Numbered from the stretch's first letter, positions 17,505-26,629 are shown. The stretch: DNA of 64,000 bases from Fictibacillus arsenicus (GCF_001999465.1 NZ_MQMF01000002.1:1240001-1304000); one strand, 5' to 3'. Notes: generated from the letters alone by a model not told the origin. Made by a program: numbers and translations.

Positions 17505-18998
17505 CTATTTCAATATATTCCAAATATCCTCTGAGGCTCCACCTACATACCACGCAGCAGTCCCTCTTAAGTTATACTCCTCCACAAGATCATAACGAAG
17601 TTTCATGGAATCCTTATCCTCCACCCAGATCTGGTGTTTTTCACCGTCTTCCATAAACTCAACATAGTTTTGCGATGTCTTGCTATCCCACTTTTTCTTC
17701 AGTCCTTTTACCTGAATCAGCTTTTCTGTTTCAAGCATTGTCCTGTCGATGCTTCTTACTTGGCCGGTTGCGTTTGTGATCCATTCACGTGTATAAAACG
17801 GTACTCCCAATACAATTTTATGAGCAGGAACTTCCTTCATTAAAAGCTCAATTCCTTCACGAGTCCAAGGTATAGATGCAACAGAACCCGCTTTTGGGCT
17901 GCTTGCCCAATGTTCGTCATACCCCATCATAACAATATAATCAGCAGCTTTTCCGAGGCCTGCTCTATCCAAACTGCCAGACCAGAATGGATCTGCATTC
18001 TCCCTGCTCACATCAACGGAAACGACAATATCGTAAGGTTCAACTGCCGTTCTAAGTTCGCGAATAAATACCACATAATCTTGCTTATTCTTAGGATCAA
18101 TGTTCTCAAAATCCACATTAATTCCCTGGCTCTTAGTACGGAGCAGAGAATTTTTTATCATCTCAATCACTTTATGGCGTTTATCAGCATTTGAAAGTAT
18201 GAAGTTTGTCATTTCCGGATCGAACTTATTTCCAAAGAGAGGCCACACTTGTTTTCCCGCTTTGACAGCTGCATGGGCGTAGCCTTCATCTGCATTCATG
18301 CTGACTAATTCTGTTTTGCTTAATGTATACCATCTTGGTGAGACTACATCTAACCCATCTATCTTCAGCTGCTTCTTATAAACATCATCTGTTCCGTTGT
18401 ACTTCCAGCCTAGGTTAAAACGATTTACTTCCTCAATATCAACATTTGATTTAGGAATCCACCCTGTCTTACTTCCTAAAAGCTTTACCTTGTAAAAACT
18501 AGATGGAATCTTCAGCTCATTTCCAGTTTCAAGAATAATAGCCTTTAAACCATTATGTTTTATTAGGATATCTGAGGAAACATGATAGTTTCTTGCAATC
18601 TTCCATAATGAATCTTTTATATTTATGCGATGACTCAGCATCTCTTGTGGAATCGCAAGCTGCTGTCCGATATATAGTCGTGTACCGAATATATGGTTTG
18701 CATCTTGCAGCTCACTGACGGTAATTCCATATTGTTTTGCGATGAGATAAAATGTATCTCCCTTCTTAACAGTATGTACCTGAGCTGAAGGAGAAGCGTC
18801 CCTTTTTTCAAGGATCGGATACTCTTCACCCTTCACAAGATTCGTTACTATATTTGAATTTAATTTCGGCAATTCATAAATAGCTGCTTTTTCCTCAGAA
18901 ACGGTACCCACTGTCAGAGTGTCTGCTGCATATGAAGTTTTAGCACCGTTAATAGAAAGAAAAAAACCTATCGTTAAAACAAAAACAAACTTTTTCAC
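17505..18998 (-). CDS. LysM and GH18 domain peptidoglycan hydrolase (YaaH/YdhD-like)
   Basis: 497 residues with a signal peptide (MKKFVFVLTIGFFLSINGAK, cleavage near TSYAA), an SH3-like stretch (about 30-65), LysM 1 (about 76-117, VKKGDTFYLIAKQYGIT), LysM 2 (about 123-167, degenerate) and a GH18 barrel from about residue 195 containing GINVDFENIDP (catalytic D-x-E) and YIVMMGYDEHW. Such enzymes are spore-envelope or germination N-acetylglucosaminidases in Bacillus. Single gene with its own terminator. Confidence 0.85.
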   Translation of the reverse strand: MKKFVFVLTIGFFLSINGAKTSYAADTLTVGTVSEEKAAIYELPKLNSNIVTNLVKGEEYPILEKRDASPSAQVHTVKKGDTFYLIAKQYGITVSELQDANHIFGTRLYIGQQLAIPQEMLSHRINIKDSLWKIARNYHVSSDILIKHNGLKAIILETGNELKIPSSFYKVKLLGSKTGWIPKSNVDIEEVNRFNLGWKYNGTDDVYKKQLKIDGLDVVSPRWYTLSKTELVSMNADEGYAHAAVKAGKQVWPLFGNKFDPEMTNFILSNADKRHKVIEMIKNSLLRTKSQGINVDFENIDPKNKQDYVVFIRELRTAVEPYDIVVSVDVSRENADPFWSGSLDRAGLGKAADYIVMMGYDEHWASSPKAGSVASIPWTREGIELLMKEVPAHKIVLGVPFYTREWITNATGQVRSIDRTMLETEKLIQVKGLKKKWDSKTSQNYVEFMEDGEKHQIWVEDKDSMKLRYDLVEEYNLRGTAAWYVGGASEDIWNILK

Positions 18999-19135
18999 AG
19001 TTCCCTCCAGATTAATCTATTTATCTACTTATTTAGATTACCGTCTGGTCGAATGGAACTGAACAGGTACTTTGTGGAAAAGAGGTGTATTTCCTCTGCT
19101 TCTGACTATTAAAAATCATATCCTTCTGAACTTAT

Positions 19136-19178
19136 ATGGTCATATAACTAACAAATTCCAGCTGGTCGATATGACCAT
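19136..19178. promoter_or_regulatory. Inverted repeat upstream of the ArsB-like gene
   Basis: Perfect 10-bp arms ATGGTCATAT and ATATGACCAT separated by 23 nt, followed by TTTTTAC. Could be a terminator-like attenuator or two halves of an operator for the plus-strand gene at 19286. The remainder of 18999-19285 shows no gene. Confidence 0.4.
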
Positions 19179-19285
19179 TTTTACTTTTATAGTCTAGTAT
19201 ACAGTCGCCAGTGATTGTTTTTCATATAATGTAGGACAAGTATTCACTTATTGATTATAAAAGAAAGAAGGGACGAAGAACGTCA

Positions 19286-20647
19286 ATGAATCTTCACATC
19301 ATGATTTCCGTTTTCGTCTTCCTTATGACTATGTTAGTTATATTTTGGAGACCAAAAGGCATCAACGAGGCTTGGCCAGCTGCGATAGGAGCCTGCATCA
19401 TACTGATTGCAGGCATAGTAACTCAAACCGATGTACTTGAAATCCTTCATAAGATTGGCGGAGCATCGATCACCATCATTTCAACTATCGTCATGGCAGT
19501 TATTCTTGAAAGCTTTGGTTTTTTTCATTGGTCTGCATCCCGCCTTGCCAGTCTGGCTAAAGGTTCCGGATACCGCCTATATTGGTACATCCAACTGTTA
19601 TGTTTTCTAATGACCCTTTTATTTAATAATGACGGAAGTATTTTAATAACCACTCCGATACTGATTCTGCTTCTCAAAAATTTCAGGTTGAAACCGCATC
19701 ATCAAATACCCTACCTGTTGACTGGCGCACTTACTGCCACAGCATCCAGCACTCCGATCGGGGTAAGCAACATTGTAAATCTAATCTCTTTAAAAATAGT
19801 GGACATGACCCTTTATATGTACACAGCGATGATGATTGTGCCAGCTACGCTTGGCCTTCTCTTCATGTCTTATCTGATGTATATTCTAGTGAAAAAAAGG
19901 CTGCCAAAAAAACTTCCGCATTTGACGTATGATATAGAACAATCCTTTTTCACAAAGAAGTTCCACCCTCTTAAAGGAACAGTAACTGTTGAAACAAAAA
20001 GACAGCGGACAAAGTTTATGTTAAAGATCTTATTGTTTGTTTTATTGATCAGGTGTTCAATTTTTATTGCTTCATTCTTGTCTATCCCCATCGAACTTAT
20101 TGCAGTCCTCGGTTCAGTGGTCTTGTTAATATGGAGATGGTACTACCTCAGAACAAACCCCATGGATATTTTAAAGAAAACCCCATGGCACATTCTTATT
20201 TTTGCTTTTTCTATGTATGTAATCATCTACGGACTTCACAATACAGGACTTACTGATTTGCTCCTGATAATTTGCGAACCGATCGTTGACCAAGGTATGT
20301 TTCAGGCGACCTTATTAATGGGAGGGCTGGTTACACTCCTTTCAAATCTATTTAACAACCATCCTGCTCTGCTGATAGGAACCATAACATTGACAGAGAT
20401 GAACCTTGATCCTATCACGTTAAAAACAATGTATCTGGCGAGTATAGCAGGCAGTGACATCGGTGCACTATTACTGCCGATCGGGACCCTGGCATCATTG
20501 ATATGGATGCATCTTTTAAAACAAAACAAAATTAAAATAAAATGGAAGGACTATCTGCGGATATCGTTAATAGCGATCCCTCTCACTTTAGCCGTAACCT
20601 TACTATTGCTGTATACATGGGTCCATTTCATTTTTATCTTAAGTTGA
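19286..20647 (+). CDS. ArsB/NhaD-superfamily permease (YwrK-like)
   Basis: 453 residues, 11-12 hydrophobic helices. FNNDGSILITTPILILLL and SSTPIGVSNIVNLIS are the ArsB-type re-entrant motifs, and the C-terminal half repeats them as LLSNLFNNHPALLIG and AGSDIGALLLPIGTLASLIW. It is a paralog of the ArsB at 44571-45872. It is not in an arsenic cluster but precedes a YwrJ/CotB-like gene, as ywrK precedes ywrJ in B. subtilis, so arsenite is not necessarily its substrate. Confidence 0.75.
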   Translation: MNLHIMISVFVFLMTMLVIFWRPKGINEAWPAAIGACIILIAGIVTQTDVLEILHKIGGASITIISTIVMAVILESFGFFHWSASRLASLAKGSGYRLYWYIQLLCFLMTLLFNNDGSILITTPILILLLKNFRLKPHHQIPYLLTGALTATASSTPIGVSNIVNLISLKIVDMTLYMYTAMMIVPATLGLLFMSYLMYILVKKRLPKKLPHLTYDIEQSFFTKKFHPLKGTVTVETKRQRTKFMLKILLFVLLIRCSIFIASFLSIPIELIAVLGSVVLLIWRWYYLRTNPMDILKKTPWHILIFAFSMYVIIYGLHNTGLTDLLLIICEPIVDQGMFQATLLMGGLVTLLSNLFNNHPALLIGTITLTEMNLDPITLKTMYLASIAGSDIGALLLPIGTLASLIWMHLLKQNKIKIKWKDYLRISLIAIPLTLAVTLLLLYTWVHFIFILS

Positions 20648-20690
20648 CCTTCTGGGAAAACGTATGAATATTTATAGGAGTAGATCGTAA

Positions 20691-21344
20691 TTGAACCATT
20701 TTAGCAGCATGTTAAATAAACAAATAAAATTAAAAATAACCGGACATAGTTTTAAAGGAATTCTGACCGATTTTGGAAATGACATTTTAGTCCTTTTTGA
20801 TGGACAAAAATTTTTCTATATCCCTCTATTGCACGTCCAAAAGGCAGTGCTTATTGAAGAGGATAACGAGGACACGAAACAGCCTGCAATACTGCCGTTT
20901 TCACCTGAAGATGATTCACCCATTTCATACCGCAGCACCTTAATAAATGCCAAAGGGTTGAACACTCAGATACATGTCATAGGGAAAAAAACGCTTCACG
21001 GGACGATCATTCATGTATTAAGCGATTATTTAGTACTCTATTCACCCGTATATAAACTGATTTATATTCCATTGGCACATTTGAAATGGCTGACTCTTTA
21101 TGAACAGAATACATCACCCTATTCTGTTCAATTCGAACTTCCTGACACCTCTTCCCTTAGCCGTTCATTCGAGGAACAATTAAAGAAGTTCGAGGGGAAG
21201 ATTGCAGTTTTTGATATGGGTGAGGATCCAGATAAAATAGGATTGCTCAAGAATGGAAAAGGTAACCTGATCGAATTGATCAATGCTAATGGAGAAGCTG
21301 TTTATTTTAAGCTGAATCATGTCAAATCGGTATATCTTCCATAA
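20691..21344 (+). CDS. YwrJ/CotB-like protein with two repeated small beta domains
   Basis: 217 residues, start TTG 20691 with ATAGGAG upstream. The sequence contains two related segments (about 5-60 and 90-140) of the form KITGHSFKGILTDFGNDILVLF and HVIGKKTLHGTIIHVLSDYL VLY, each ending FYIPLLHV/IYIPLAHLK, an Sm-like beta pattern seen in CotB and YwrJ spore-coat-related proteins. No signal or membrane segment. Role in the spore coat is inferred from family resemblance and the ywrK-like neighbour. Confidence 0.55.
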   Translation: MNHFSSMLNKQIKLKITGHSFKGILTDFGNDILVLFDGQKFFYIPLLHVQKAVLIEEDNEDTKQPAILPFSPEDDSPISYRSTLINAKGLNTQIHVIGKKTLHGTIIHVLSDYLVLYSPVYKLIYIPLAHLKWLTLYEQNTSPYSVQFELPDTSSLSRSFEEQLKKFEGKIAVFDMGEDPDKIGLLKNGKGNLIELINANGEAVYFKLNHVKSVYLP

Positions 21345-21367
21345 AAAATATGTTTTTGAATAATAGC

Positions 21368-21396
21368 TTGAGTCCCCTTTTCACGCGGCGACTCAA
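21368..21396 (+). terminator. Terminator after the YwrJ-like gene
   Basis: Stem TTGAGTC/GACTCAA extended by AGC/GCT, followed by a 9-T run. Confidence 0.75.
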
Positions 21397-21507
21397 TGCT
21401 TTTTTTTTCCAATAAGAGCAAAACACTTCTTGCAAACGATTTATGTAGTATAAAATAGACGTATACTCGAATTGTTTTATTACGCAAACCTAAAGGGGAA
21501 AATGATT

Positions 21508-22269
21508 ATGATACAAAGTACTTTCAACAATAAAGTTCTTTCTATTCTAGAAGATAAAATACAAGTGATAAAAAAAGGAGAAGGAGCCATCTACTTGGTC
21601 GGACCTATAAGGCTCCCTGTTAATCTGAATGGTGAAACCGTTGTGTTCAAATGGTACAGCTGGCTGGAGGGCTGTGAGCACACCGACAACTTTGAAGAGA
21701 TTATTAAAAAATTGTCTTCATCAAACCTGGCCGAATATCAGCAATCCAGTGTTTTAGTATACGGTGACTTTGAATACAGCGAAGATGCACTCATTCGTAT
21801 GCACTCTATTTGTCATACTGGAGATATTTTTGGCAGCAAGCGCTGTGACTGCGGCTATCAGCTTAAGCAGTCCATGAAAATGATAACCGAACATGGTACA
21901 GGCGCGTTGTTTTATCTAGCAAACCATGAAGGACGCGGAATCGGTCTGTTCAGTAAAGCGATGGCTTATGTCCTGCAAGAAAATGGACAAGATACTGTAG
22001 AAGCAAATGAAAGTTTAGGTTTTGTAGATGATTCCAGAAACTATGATGATGCAATTGAAGTTTTAAAAGCTTTGCGTACGAAACCTGTCACTTTAATCAC
22101 GAATAATCCTAAAAAACTAGATGCACTTATAAAAGCCGGATTACCGGTTTCAGGCAGGACACCGATCTGGGGAGATATCTCTGAATTCAACGAAAAGTAT
22201 CTCCAAACCAAGATTAACCGCTCTGGCCACTTAGAAGACGAAGGGACTTTCCCAGATGAGCAATCATGA
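21508..22269 (+). CDS. ribA: GTP cyclohydrolase II (stand-alone RibA)
   Basis: 253 residues. Catalyses ring opening of GTP to 2,5-diamino-6-ribosylamino-pyrimidinone phosphate. The zinc site HSICHTGDIFGSKRCDCGYQ (three Cys), NHEGRGIGL, DTVEANESLGF and LITNNPKKLDAL are all present; there is an extra N-terminal stretch of about 90 residues. ATG 21508 is 9 nt after AAGGGG (ATG 21502 is the alternative). It overlaps ribD by 14 nt. No FMN aptamer is visible in the 110 nt upstream, in contrast to the ribE operon at the left edge. Confidence 0.88.
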   Translation: MIQSTFNNKVLSILEDKIQVIKKGEGAIYLVGPIRLPVNLNGETVVFKWYSWLEGCEHTDNFEEIIKKLSSSNLAEYQQSSVLVYGDFEYSEDALIRMHSICHTGDIFGSKRCDCGYQLKQSMKMITEHGTGALFYLANHEGRGIGLFSKAMAYVLQENGQDTVEANESLGFVDDSRNYDDAIEVLKALRTKPVTLITNNPKKLDALIKAGLPVSGRTPIWGDISEFNEKYLQTKINRSGHLEDEGTFPDEQS

Positions 22270-23344
22270 ATTTTATATGAAACTGGCGTTAGATAATGCT
22301 ATGGCTATGAAAGGCCAGACTGATCCTAACCCTCTTGTAGGTTCTGTGATTGTGAATGAGAACCGGATCGTAGGAGTGGGAACGCATCTTAAAGCTGGTG
22401 AACCTCATGCGGAAATCCACGCTTTACGAATGGCCGGTGAGAAAGCAAGGGGTGGAACAATCTATGTTACACTTGAACCTTGTTCACATCACGGGAGAAC
22501 AGGACCGTGTGCCGTTGCCATTGTAGAAGCAGGTATTAAGAAGGTTGTTATTGCAGCACTCGATCCTAACCCTCTCGTTTCTGGACGTGGCGTAAAAATA
22601 CTAGAAGATGCCGGTATTGAGGTTGAAGTCGGTATACTTGAAGAAAAATCACGTGAGATGAATGAAGTATTTAATAAATTTATTGTACAAAAAATCCCAT
22701 TTGTTACTCTAAAGTCAGGAATAACACTCGACGGTAAGATTGCGAGTCATACGAATAACAGCAAATGGATCACATCCGCTGAAGCAAGACAGGATGTTCA
22801 TAAGCTCCGAAACGAAAATCAAGCCATTCTCGTTGGAGTGAATACAGTGATCCATGATGATCCCGAACTGACAACAAGAATACCAAACGGCCGCAATCCA
22901 ATACGTGTGATCATGGATTCAAAACTAAAGATCCCTTTAGAATCAAAAGTACTTAACGATCATCAAGCTGAAACGTGGGTTTTTACTACTGAAAACCATG
23001 TTAAAGAAAAGAAAGATCAAATTGAAGAACTTGGAGCTAAAGTATTCATGACCAATACCTCACAAGTAAATCCAGTTCGTGTGCTAGAAATATTAGGAGA
23101 GAACCTTGTTTCTTCCCTTCTAATTGAAGGTGGCGGTACGATAAACGCAGCTTTTCTTGAGAACAGGCTTGTCGATAAAACTATTTTTTATATGGCGCCG
23201 AAATTGATCGGCGGCAAGGGATCTCCTTCATTCTTTGGAGGCACAGGAATTGATAAAATGGTAGATGCCATTGAATTGACTGATCTGCACGTTACTCAAA
23301 TCGGTCCAGATTTTAAATTTACCGGTTATCCAAAATACAATTAA
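22256..23344 (+). CDS. ribD: Bifunctional pyrimidine deaminase/reductase RibD
   Basis: 362 residues. The deaminase domain (1-145) has PHAEIHAL and the zinc ligands in LEPCSHHGRTGPC; the reductase domain (about 147-362) has TLKSGITLDGKIA, ILVGVNTVIHDDP and LLIEGGGTINAAFL. It converts the GTP cyclohydrolase product through deamination and side-chain reduction. It overlaps ribA by 14 nt and is followed after 12 nt by a HAD phosphatase gene. It is detached from ribE-ribBA. Confidence 0.95.
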   Translation: MSNHEFYMKLALDNAMAMKGQTDPNPLVGSVIVNENRIVGVGTHLKAGEPHAEIHALRMAGEKARGGTIYVTLEPCSHHGRTGPCAVAIVEAGIKKVVIAALDPNPLVSGRGVKILEDAGIEVEVGILEEKSREMNEVFNKFIVQKIPFVTLKSGITLDGKIASHTNNSKWITSAEARQDVHKLRNENQAILVGVNTVIHDDPELTTRIPNGRNPIRVIMDSKLKIPLESKVLNDHQAETWVFTTENHVKEKKDQIEELGAKVFMTNTSQVNPVRVLEILGENLVSSLLIEGGGTINAAFLENRLVDKTIFYMAPKLIGGKGSPSFFGGTGIDKMVDAIELTDLHVTQIGPDFKFTGYPKYN

Positions 23345-23356
23345 GAGGTTTTGCCC

Positions 23357-23935
23357 ATGCGATTAGGTTTTGATATTGACGATACTTTAATAAGCTTACG
23401 AGAACATGCTTTTCATATTTATAATAAAAAACTGAAACAAGATCTTCCCATTGATGTTTTTCATACGATCCAGACGTTAGAGATTCATGAGCCGTTCGGG
23501 CTTTCAAAACAGGAAGGCAACCAATTATGGATCGAATCCATGGAAGAAATCTATTTCAGTGATTGTCCAGCATATCCTGATGCAGTAGAAGTGCTCCAAG
23601 AGCTTCATAAGCAGGGCCATGAAATTTACTATATTACAGCTAGACCTGCTAAACATTGTGAACAAACAAGAAATTGGGTAGAAAAAGCTGGATTTCCTGT
23701 ACAAGAAGGCAGATTCTTTTGTGGTATGAAGGATGAAGAAAAGATACATACCATCAAAGAGCTGAATTTAGATTATTATTTTGACGATAAACCCAATGTA
23801 TTAGAGACGCTTACCAATGAATCTGTACAGCTGTATGTCAGGGACCAATCCTATAATCAGCATCTGGAATTTCCTCGATTGACGAATTGGACGGAATTAA
23901 AGCAGATTGTAAATAAACATAATACGAATAAATAG
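23357..23935 (+). CDS. HAD-superfamily phosphatase, YqfW/NT5C-like nucleotidase
   Basis: 192 residues starting at ATG 23357 (AAGAGG 8 nt upstream). HAD motif I is LGFDIDDTL (nucleophile Asp plus general acid), motif II around YYITARP, and motif IV LDYYFDDKPNVL. Family: 5'(3')-deoxyribonucleotidase/YqfW type. Being co-transcribed directly behind ribD, it could supply the phosphatase that removes the 5'-phosphate from the RibD product, a step done in B. subtilis by other HAD enzymes; this is inference from position. A nucleotidase role is the alternative. Confidence 0.8.
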   Translation: MRLGFDIDDTLISLREHAFHIYNKKLKQDLPIDVFHTIQTLEIHEPFGLSKQEGNQLWIESMEEIYFSDCPAYPDAVEVLQELHKQGHEIYYITARPAKHCEQTRNWVEKAGFPVQEGRFFCGMKDEEKIHTIKELNLDYYFDDKPNVLETLTNESVQLYVRDQSYNQHLEFPRLTNWTELKQIVNKHNTNK

Positions 23936-23956
23936 TGCGGCTTCTCTGCGCACTAT
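23932..23956 (+). terminator. Terminator of the ribA-ribD-HAD operon
   Basis: ATAGTGCG/CGCACTAT stem, then TTTTTTT; the HAD stop codon lies within the 5' arm. Confidence 0.75.
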
Positions 23957-24070
23957 TTTTTTGTTTATATCTTTAATAAGTAGGCACACGCACTTTCTTT
24001 AAGTCCCCATCCTTCATACCTTATGATGACATGATTTTTTTTAATGAAGAAGAATGGCGGTGACTAAAAA

Positions 24071-24439
24071 TTGATTGAAATAAAAAAATCCCGTTACGGC
24101 AGAGGAATTTTTGCTTCACGCACTATTCAAAAAGGCGAATTGATTCATCAGGCACCTGTCATTGTATGCCCCGGCGATCAATATAAAAAGCTTAAAAAAA
24201 CAGCATTGCGTAACTATTACTTTAACTGGGGAGAAAATTATGATCATGTAGCGATCGCGCTCGGATATGGGTCATTGTTTAACCACTCTTATTCTCCCAA
24301 TGCCATGTTTGAAAATAATCTTAAAGAAGAAACCGTTGATTTCATTGCACTCAAAAGAATTAAAGCTGGTGAAGAAATCTTTGTTAATTATAATGGCGAT
24401 CCTGAAGACAAAGGACCATTATGGTTCGATGTTTGGTGA
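24071..24439 (+). CDS. SET-domain protein, putative lysine methyltransferase
   Basis: 122 residues, TTG 24071 behind GGCGGTGA. The core SET motifs are visible: KSRYGRGIFASRTIQKGELI at the N-terminus, GYGSLFNHSYSPNAMF (the NHxxxPN motif) and IKAGEEIFVNYNGD (the ELxxDY-like motif). It is a minimal SET domain without pre- or post-SET. Substrate unknown; bacterial members may modify ribosomal or DNA-binding proteins. Own short transcription unit upstream of a dispersed repeat. Confidence 0.82.
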   Translation: MIEIKKSRYGRGIFASRTIQKGELIHQAPVIVCPGDQYKKLKKTALRNYYFNWGENYDHVAIALGYGSLFNHSYSPNAMFENNLKEETVDFIALKRIKAGEEIFVNYNGDPEDKGPLWFDVW

Positions 24440-24510
24440 ATATATAGTAAAAAAAAACAGCACGCTGCAGAACCTACTGAAAAAGTCCATATCAATAGAA
24501 GGTTTGAGGC

Positions 24511-24641
24511 GGTGATCTCCGCTCCAGGGTACCATGCTTTCCGCGGGGCGGGCGGTGAGCCCCATGCCGCAACGCGCCTTTATGGGTCTCACCTGTCCCA
24601 CTCGTCCCGCTGGAGTCAGTACCCTTCCGCTCCAATCACTA
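24511..24641 (+). repeat. Dispersed GC-rich element (TCCGCTCC...TCCGCTCCAATCA), copy 1
   Basis: About 130 bp bounded by GTGATCTCCGCTCC and TTCCGCTCCAATCAC, with GGGGCGGGCGGTGAGCC and GGGTCTCACCTGTCCC inside. Similar elements are common between genes in Bacillaceae. A second, inverted and truncated copy lies at 53795-53900 and a scar at 57562-57581. GC content is far above the surroundings; it has no convincing coding frame. Confidence 0.75.
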
Positions 24642-24827
24642 CATGTTTGTATCACAAATTCAAAAGAAGGATCAAACTATCTCGCATTAATGAGTTGATT
24701 TGACCTTTTTTCTGTAACGGGTATGATATGGCATCATCCTCGGGTTGGTTGGCATGGAAATGCAAGATTTCGTCACGATATTTGCGGCAATTTAAAAAGA
24801 ATCATGAAGTTAAAGGCAAGGATAAAA

Positions 24828-24868
24828 AACAAGGGCTTCGCAAGTGAATTCCATGCGAAGTCCTTGTT
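24828..24868. terminator. Strong bidirectional terminator
   Basis: AACAAGGGCTTCGCA/TGCGAAGTCCTTGTT stem with an 11-nt loop and T/A runs on both sides; serves the KinB-like gene on the minus strand. Confidence 0.75.
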
Positions 24869-24924
24869 TTTTTTTGCTGATTTCAACCGGTTTTTCAGTG
24901 ACCTCCTGTAGAAGCGCGCTGTTT

Positions 24925-26193
24925 TTATCTTTTATCTAGAATATGTGCGGGGAATTGGAATGAAAAGGTTGTACCTTTTTTTAGTTCACTAGAAATCTGA
25001 ACTGTACCGTTCATAGCCCTTATCACACTGAAAGCCACCATCATACCAAGACCAGTACCTTTGGCGCCTTTTGTTGAGTAATATGGCTCCCCTAAACGAT
25101 TAATTTGTTCCTTCGTCATGCCTATACCCGTGTCTTTGATTTTTATCGTAATTAATTTATTATCCTTATGTACTTCAATAAAAAGTTTTCCTCCATGAGG
25201 CATAGACTCTATCCCGTTCTTTATTACATTTAACATGCATTGCCTGAATTTTTGCCTGTCGCCTGAAACATATGCGGAGGGTGAAAATTCTGCTGTAACA
25301 AGTACAGAGTGCTGATTTGCTGTAGGAATTAATATTGAAATAATCTGGCTAAGCTCATGCTGGACGTTTAGTTCTTCCATAGATTCAATGGTAGGTTTGG
25401 AGAACGTTAAATAGTCTTGAATAACTTGTTCTGCAGAATCTAGACCTTCTCTTATTAAATTTAAGTATTCCTTCTGTTTATCAGGATGAATAGTTTCCTC
25501 TTCTAGAAGCTGAACAAATCCTTTTGAAACAGTCAGAGGATTTCTGATCTCATGAGAAATCGCCGCTCCCATTTGTTCGACAGCTGCTAATTTTTCTGAT
25601 TTAAATAGCTGTTGTCTCATCATAAGATTCGATCTGACAAATTCAATTGTGCACGATGTGATCAGCATTCCCAGCGGCGGTATAACGAGAAAAGCAAAGT
25701 AAGCATCAAACCGGTTCAAGACTATATTACTGATTTCCATCGTGGCGATAGTTGCTAAACTAGTAATTAAGGTTATACTTACCGAGATGATAATCCTCTG
25801 CTTTGGGCTCTTCTTCCAAAACAATGGATAAACACCCCACAACAGTATAGCGAGGGGTCCATATATTAAAATATTTAAAAAGAATCCAGTATCTACACCG
25901 TGCAACCCTCTTAACAAGATAATTGCCAATGAAAGAATAGGTCCTATCCCCATGTATAGGCCGCCGATTATTACAGGTACTTCTCTTAAATCAAAACGAG
26001 TTGTGTCTGTCAGTTCGTAAGCAAGCGCTATACATGCCCATATTGCCGCGATGCCGCAAACAATCGCTGCTCTTTTAGAAATTAAAGCAGGATCTTTTCT
26101 TTTTAAAGACCAGATAATACATATGAAAATAAAAATGAGTAATAGAGACAAGTTAAACAATAAATGCTGGGTAATCTCCAATTCATTCACCAT
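24925..26193 (-). CDS. KinB-like sporulation-type sensor histidine kinase
   Basis: 422 residues. The N-terminal 190 residues are six hydrophobic helices with the LytS/YhcK-type 5TM receptor feel (FDLREVPVIIGGLYMGIGPI and ILLRGLHGVDTGFFLNIL), followed by the HisKA domain with the phospho-acceptor His in GAAISHEIRNPLTV and a HATPase domain with NVIKNGIESM, KDTGIGM and GAKGTGLGMMV. No adjacent response regulator: orphan kinase like KinA-E, which phosphorylate Spo0F. The KinB assignment is inference from domain layout. Confidence 0.8.
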   Translation of the reverse strand: MVNELEITQHLLFNLSLLLIFIFICIIWSLKRKDPALISKRAAIVCGIAAIWACIALAYELTDTTRFDLREVPVIIGGLYMGIGPILSLAIILLRGLHGVDTGFFLNILIYGPLAILLWGVYPLFWKKSPKQRIIISVSITLITSLATIATMEISNIVLNRFDAYFAFLVIPPLGMLITSCTIEFVRSNLMMRQQLFKSEKLAAVEQMGAAISHEIRNPLTVSKGFVQLLEEETIHPDKQKEYLNLIREGLDSAEQVIQDYLTFSKPTIESMEELNVQHELSQIISILIPTANQHSVLVTAEFSPSAYVSGDRQKFRQCMLNVIKNGIESMPHGGKLFIEVHKDNKLITIKIKDTGIGMTKEQINRLGEPYYSTKGAKGTGLGMMVAFSVIRAMNGTVQISSELKKGTTFSFQFPAHILDKR

Positions 26194-26313
26194 CCATTAG
26201 ACCTATTACTGAAAATATTACATTTAGTTCCAAAGAATGACAATAGAATTATGTATTAATACTTTTATTTTCAATAAATATTCTAAAATTTTTTTTGAAT
26301 TGGAGGCAAAAAG

Positions 26314-26598
26314 ATGATGCTTTTCTTATTACTTTGTTTGATCGCAGCCGGGCTCATAATAGAAGTCATACAAAAACGAGTTTTAAAAATAAAAGACCCT
26401 GATATACAAGAACTTTGGGCAGAATTAGAAAAAGCAAAATGGTACCAAGAGTTAATCAGTGATCCCGAGTTAAAAGAATGGGTTTTACTTGATAAAAAAA
26501 ACGGACTTTTAAAAGATTCTTATTATGTTCGCAAAATAATAGAAAGCGAAGGACATCGGGAAGGATTTATCAACTATATAAAAAATAAAGCAAAGTAA
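26314..26598 (+). CDS. Small membrane-anchored protein, unknown function
   Basis: 94 residues: one N-terminal hydrophobic helix (1-18), then a charged helical region with LWAELEKAKWYQELISDPELKEW. GGAGG lies 7 nt before ATG 26314. Divergent from the kinase gene. Family not recognised. Confidence 0.65.
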   Translation: MMLFLLLCLIAAGLIIEVIQKRVLKIKDPDIQELWAELEKAKWYQELISDPELKEWVLLDKKNGLLKDSYYVRKIIESEGHREGFINYIKNKAK

Positions 26599-26629
26599 AA
26601 CGGCAAAATATATAGAAAAACAAAAAATA

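Noticed and set aside
21397-21507. FMN riboswitch upstream of ribA-ribD
   Set aside because: None of the RFN conserved blocks are present in this short leader.
24511-24641. Structured non-coding RNA gene
   Set aside because: It matches a dispersed repeat with a second copy in the window, so a repeat is the simpler reading.
24728-24847. 40-codon ORF MASSSGWLAWKC...
   Set aside because: No clear ribosome site, and its end runs into the terminator stem; no family recognised.
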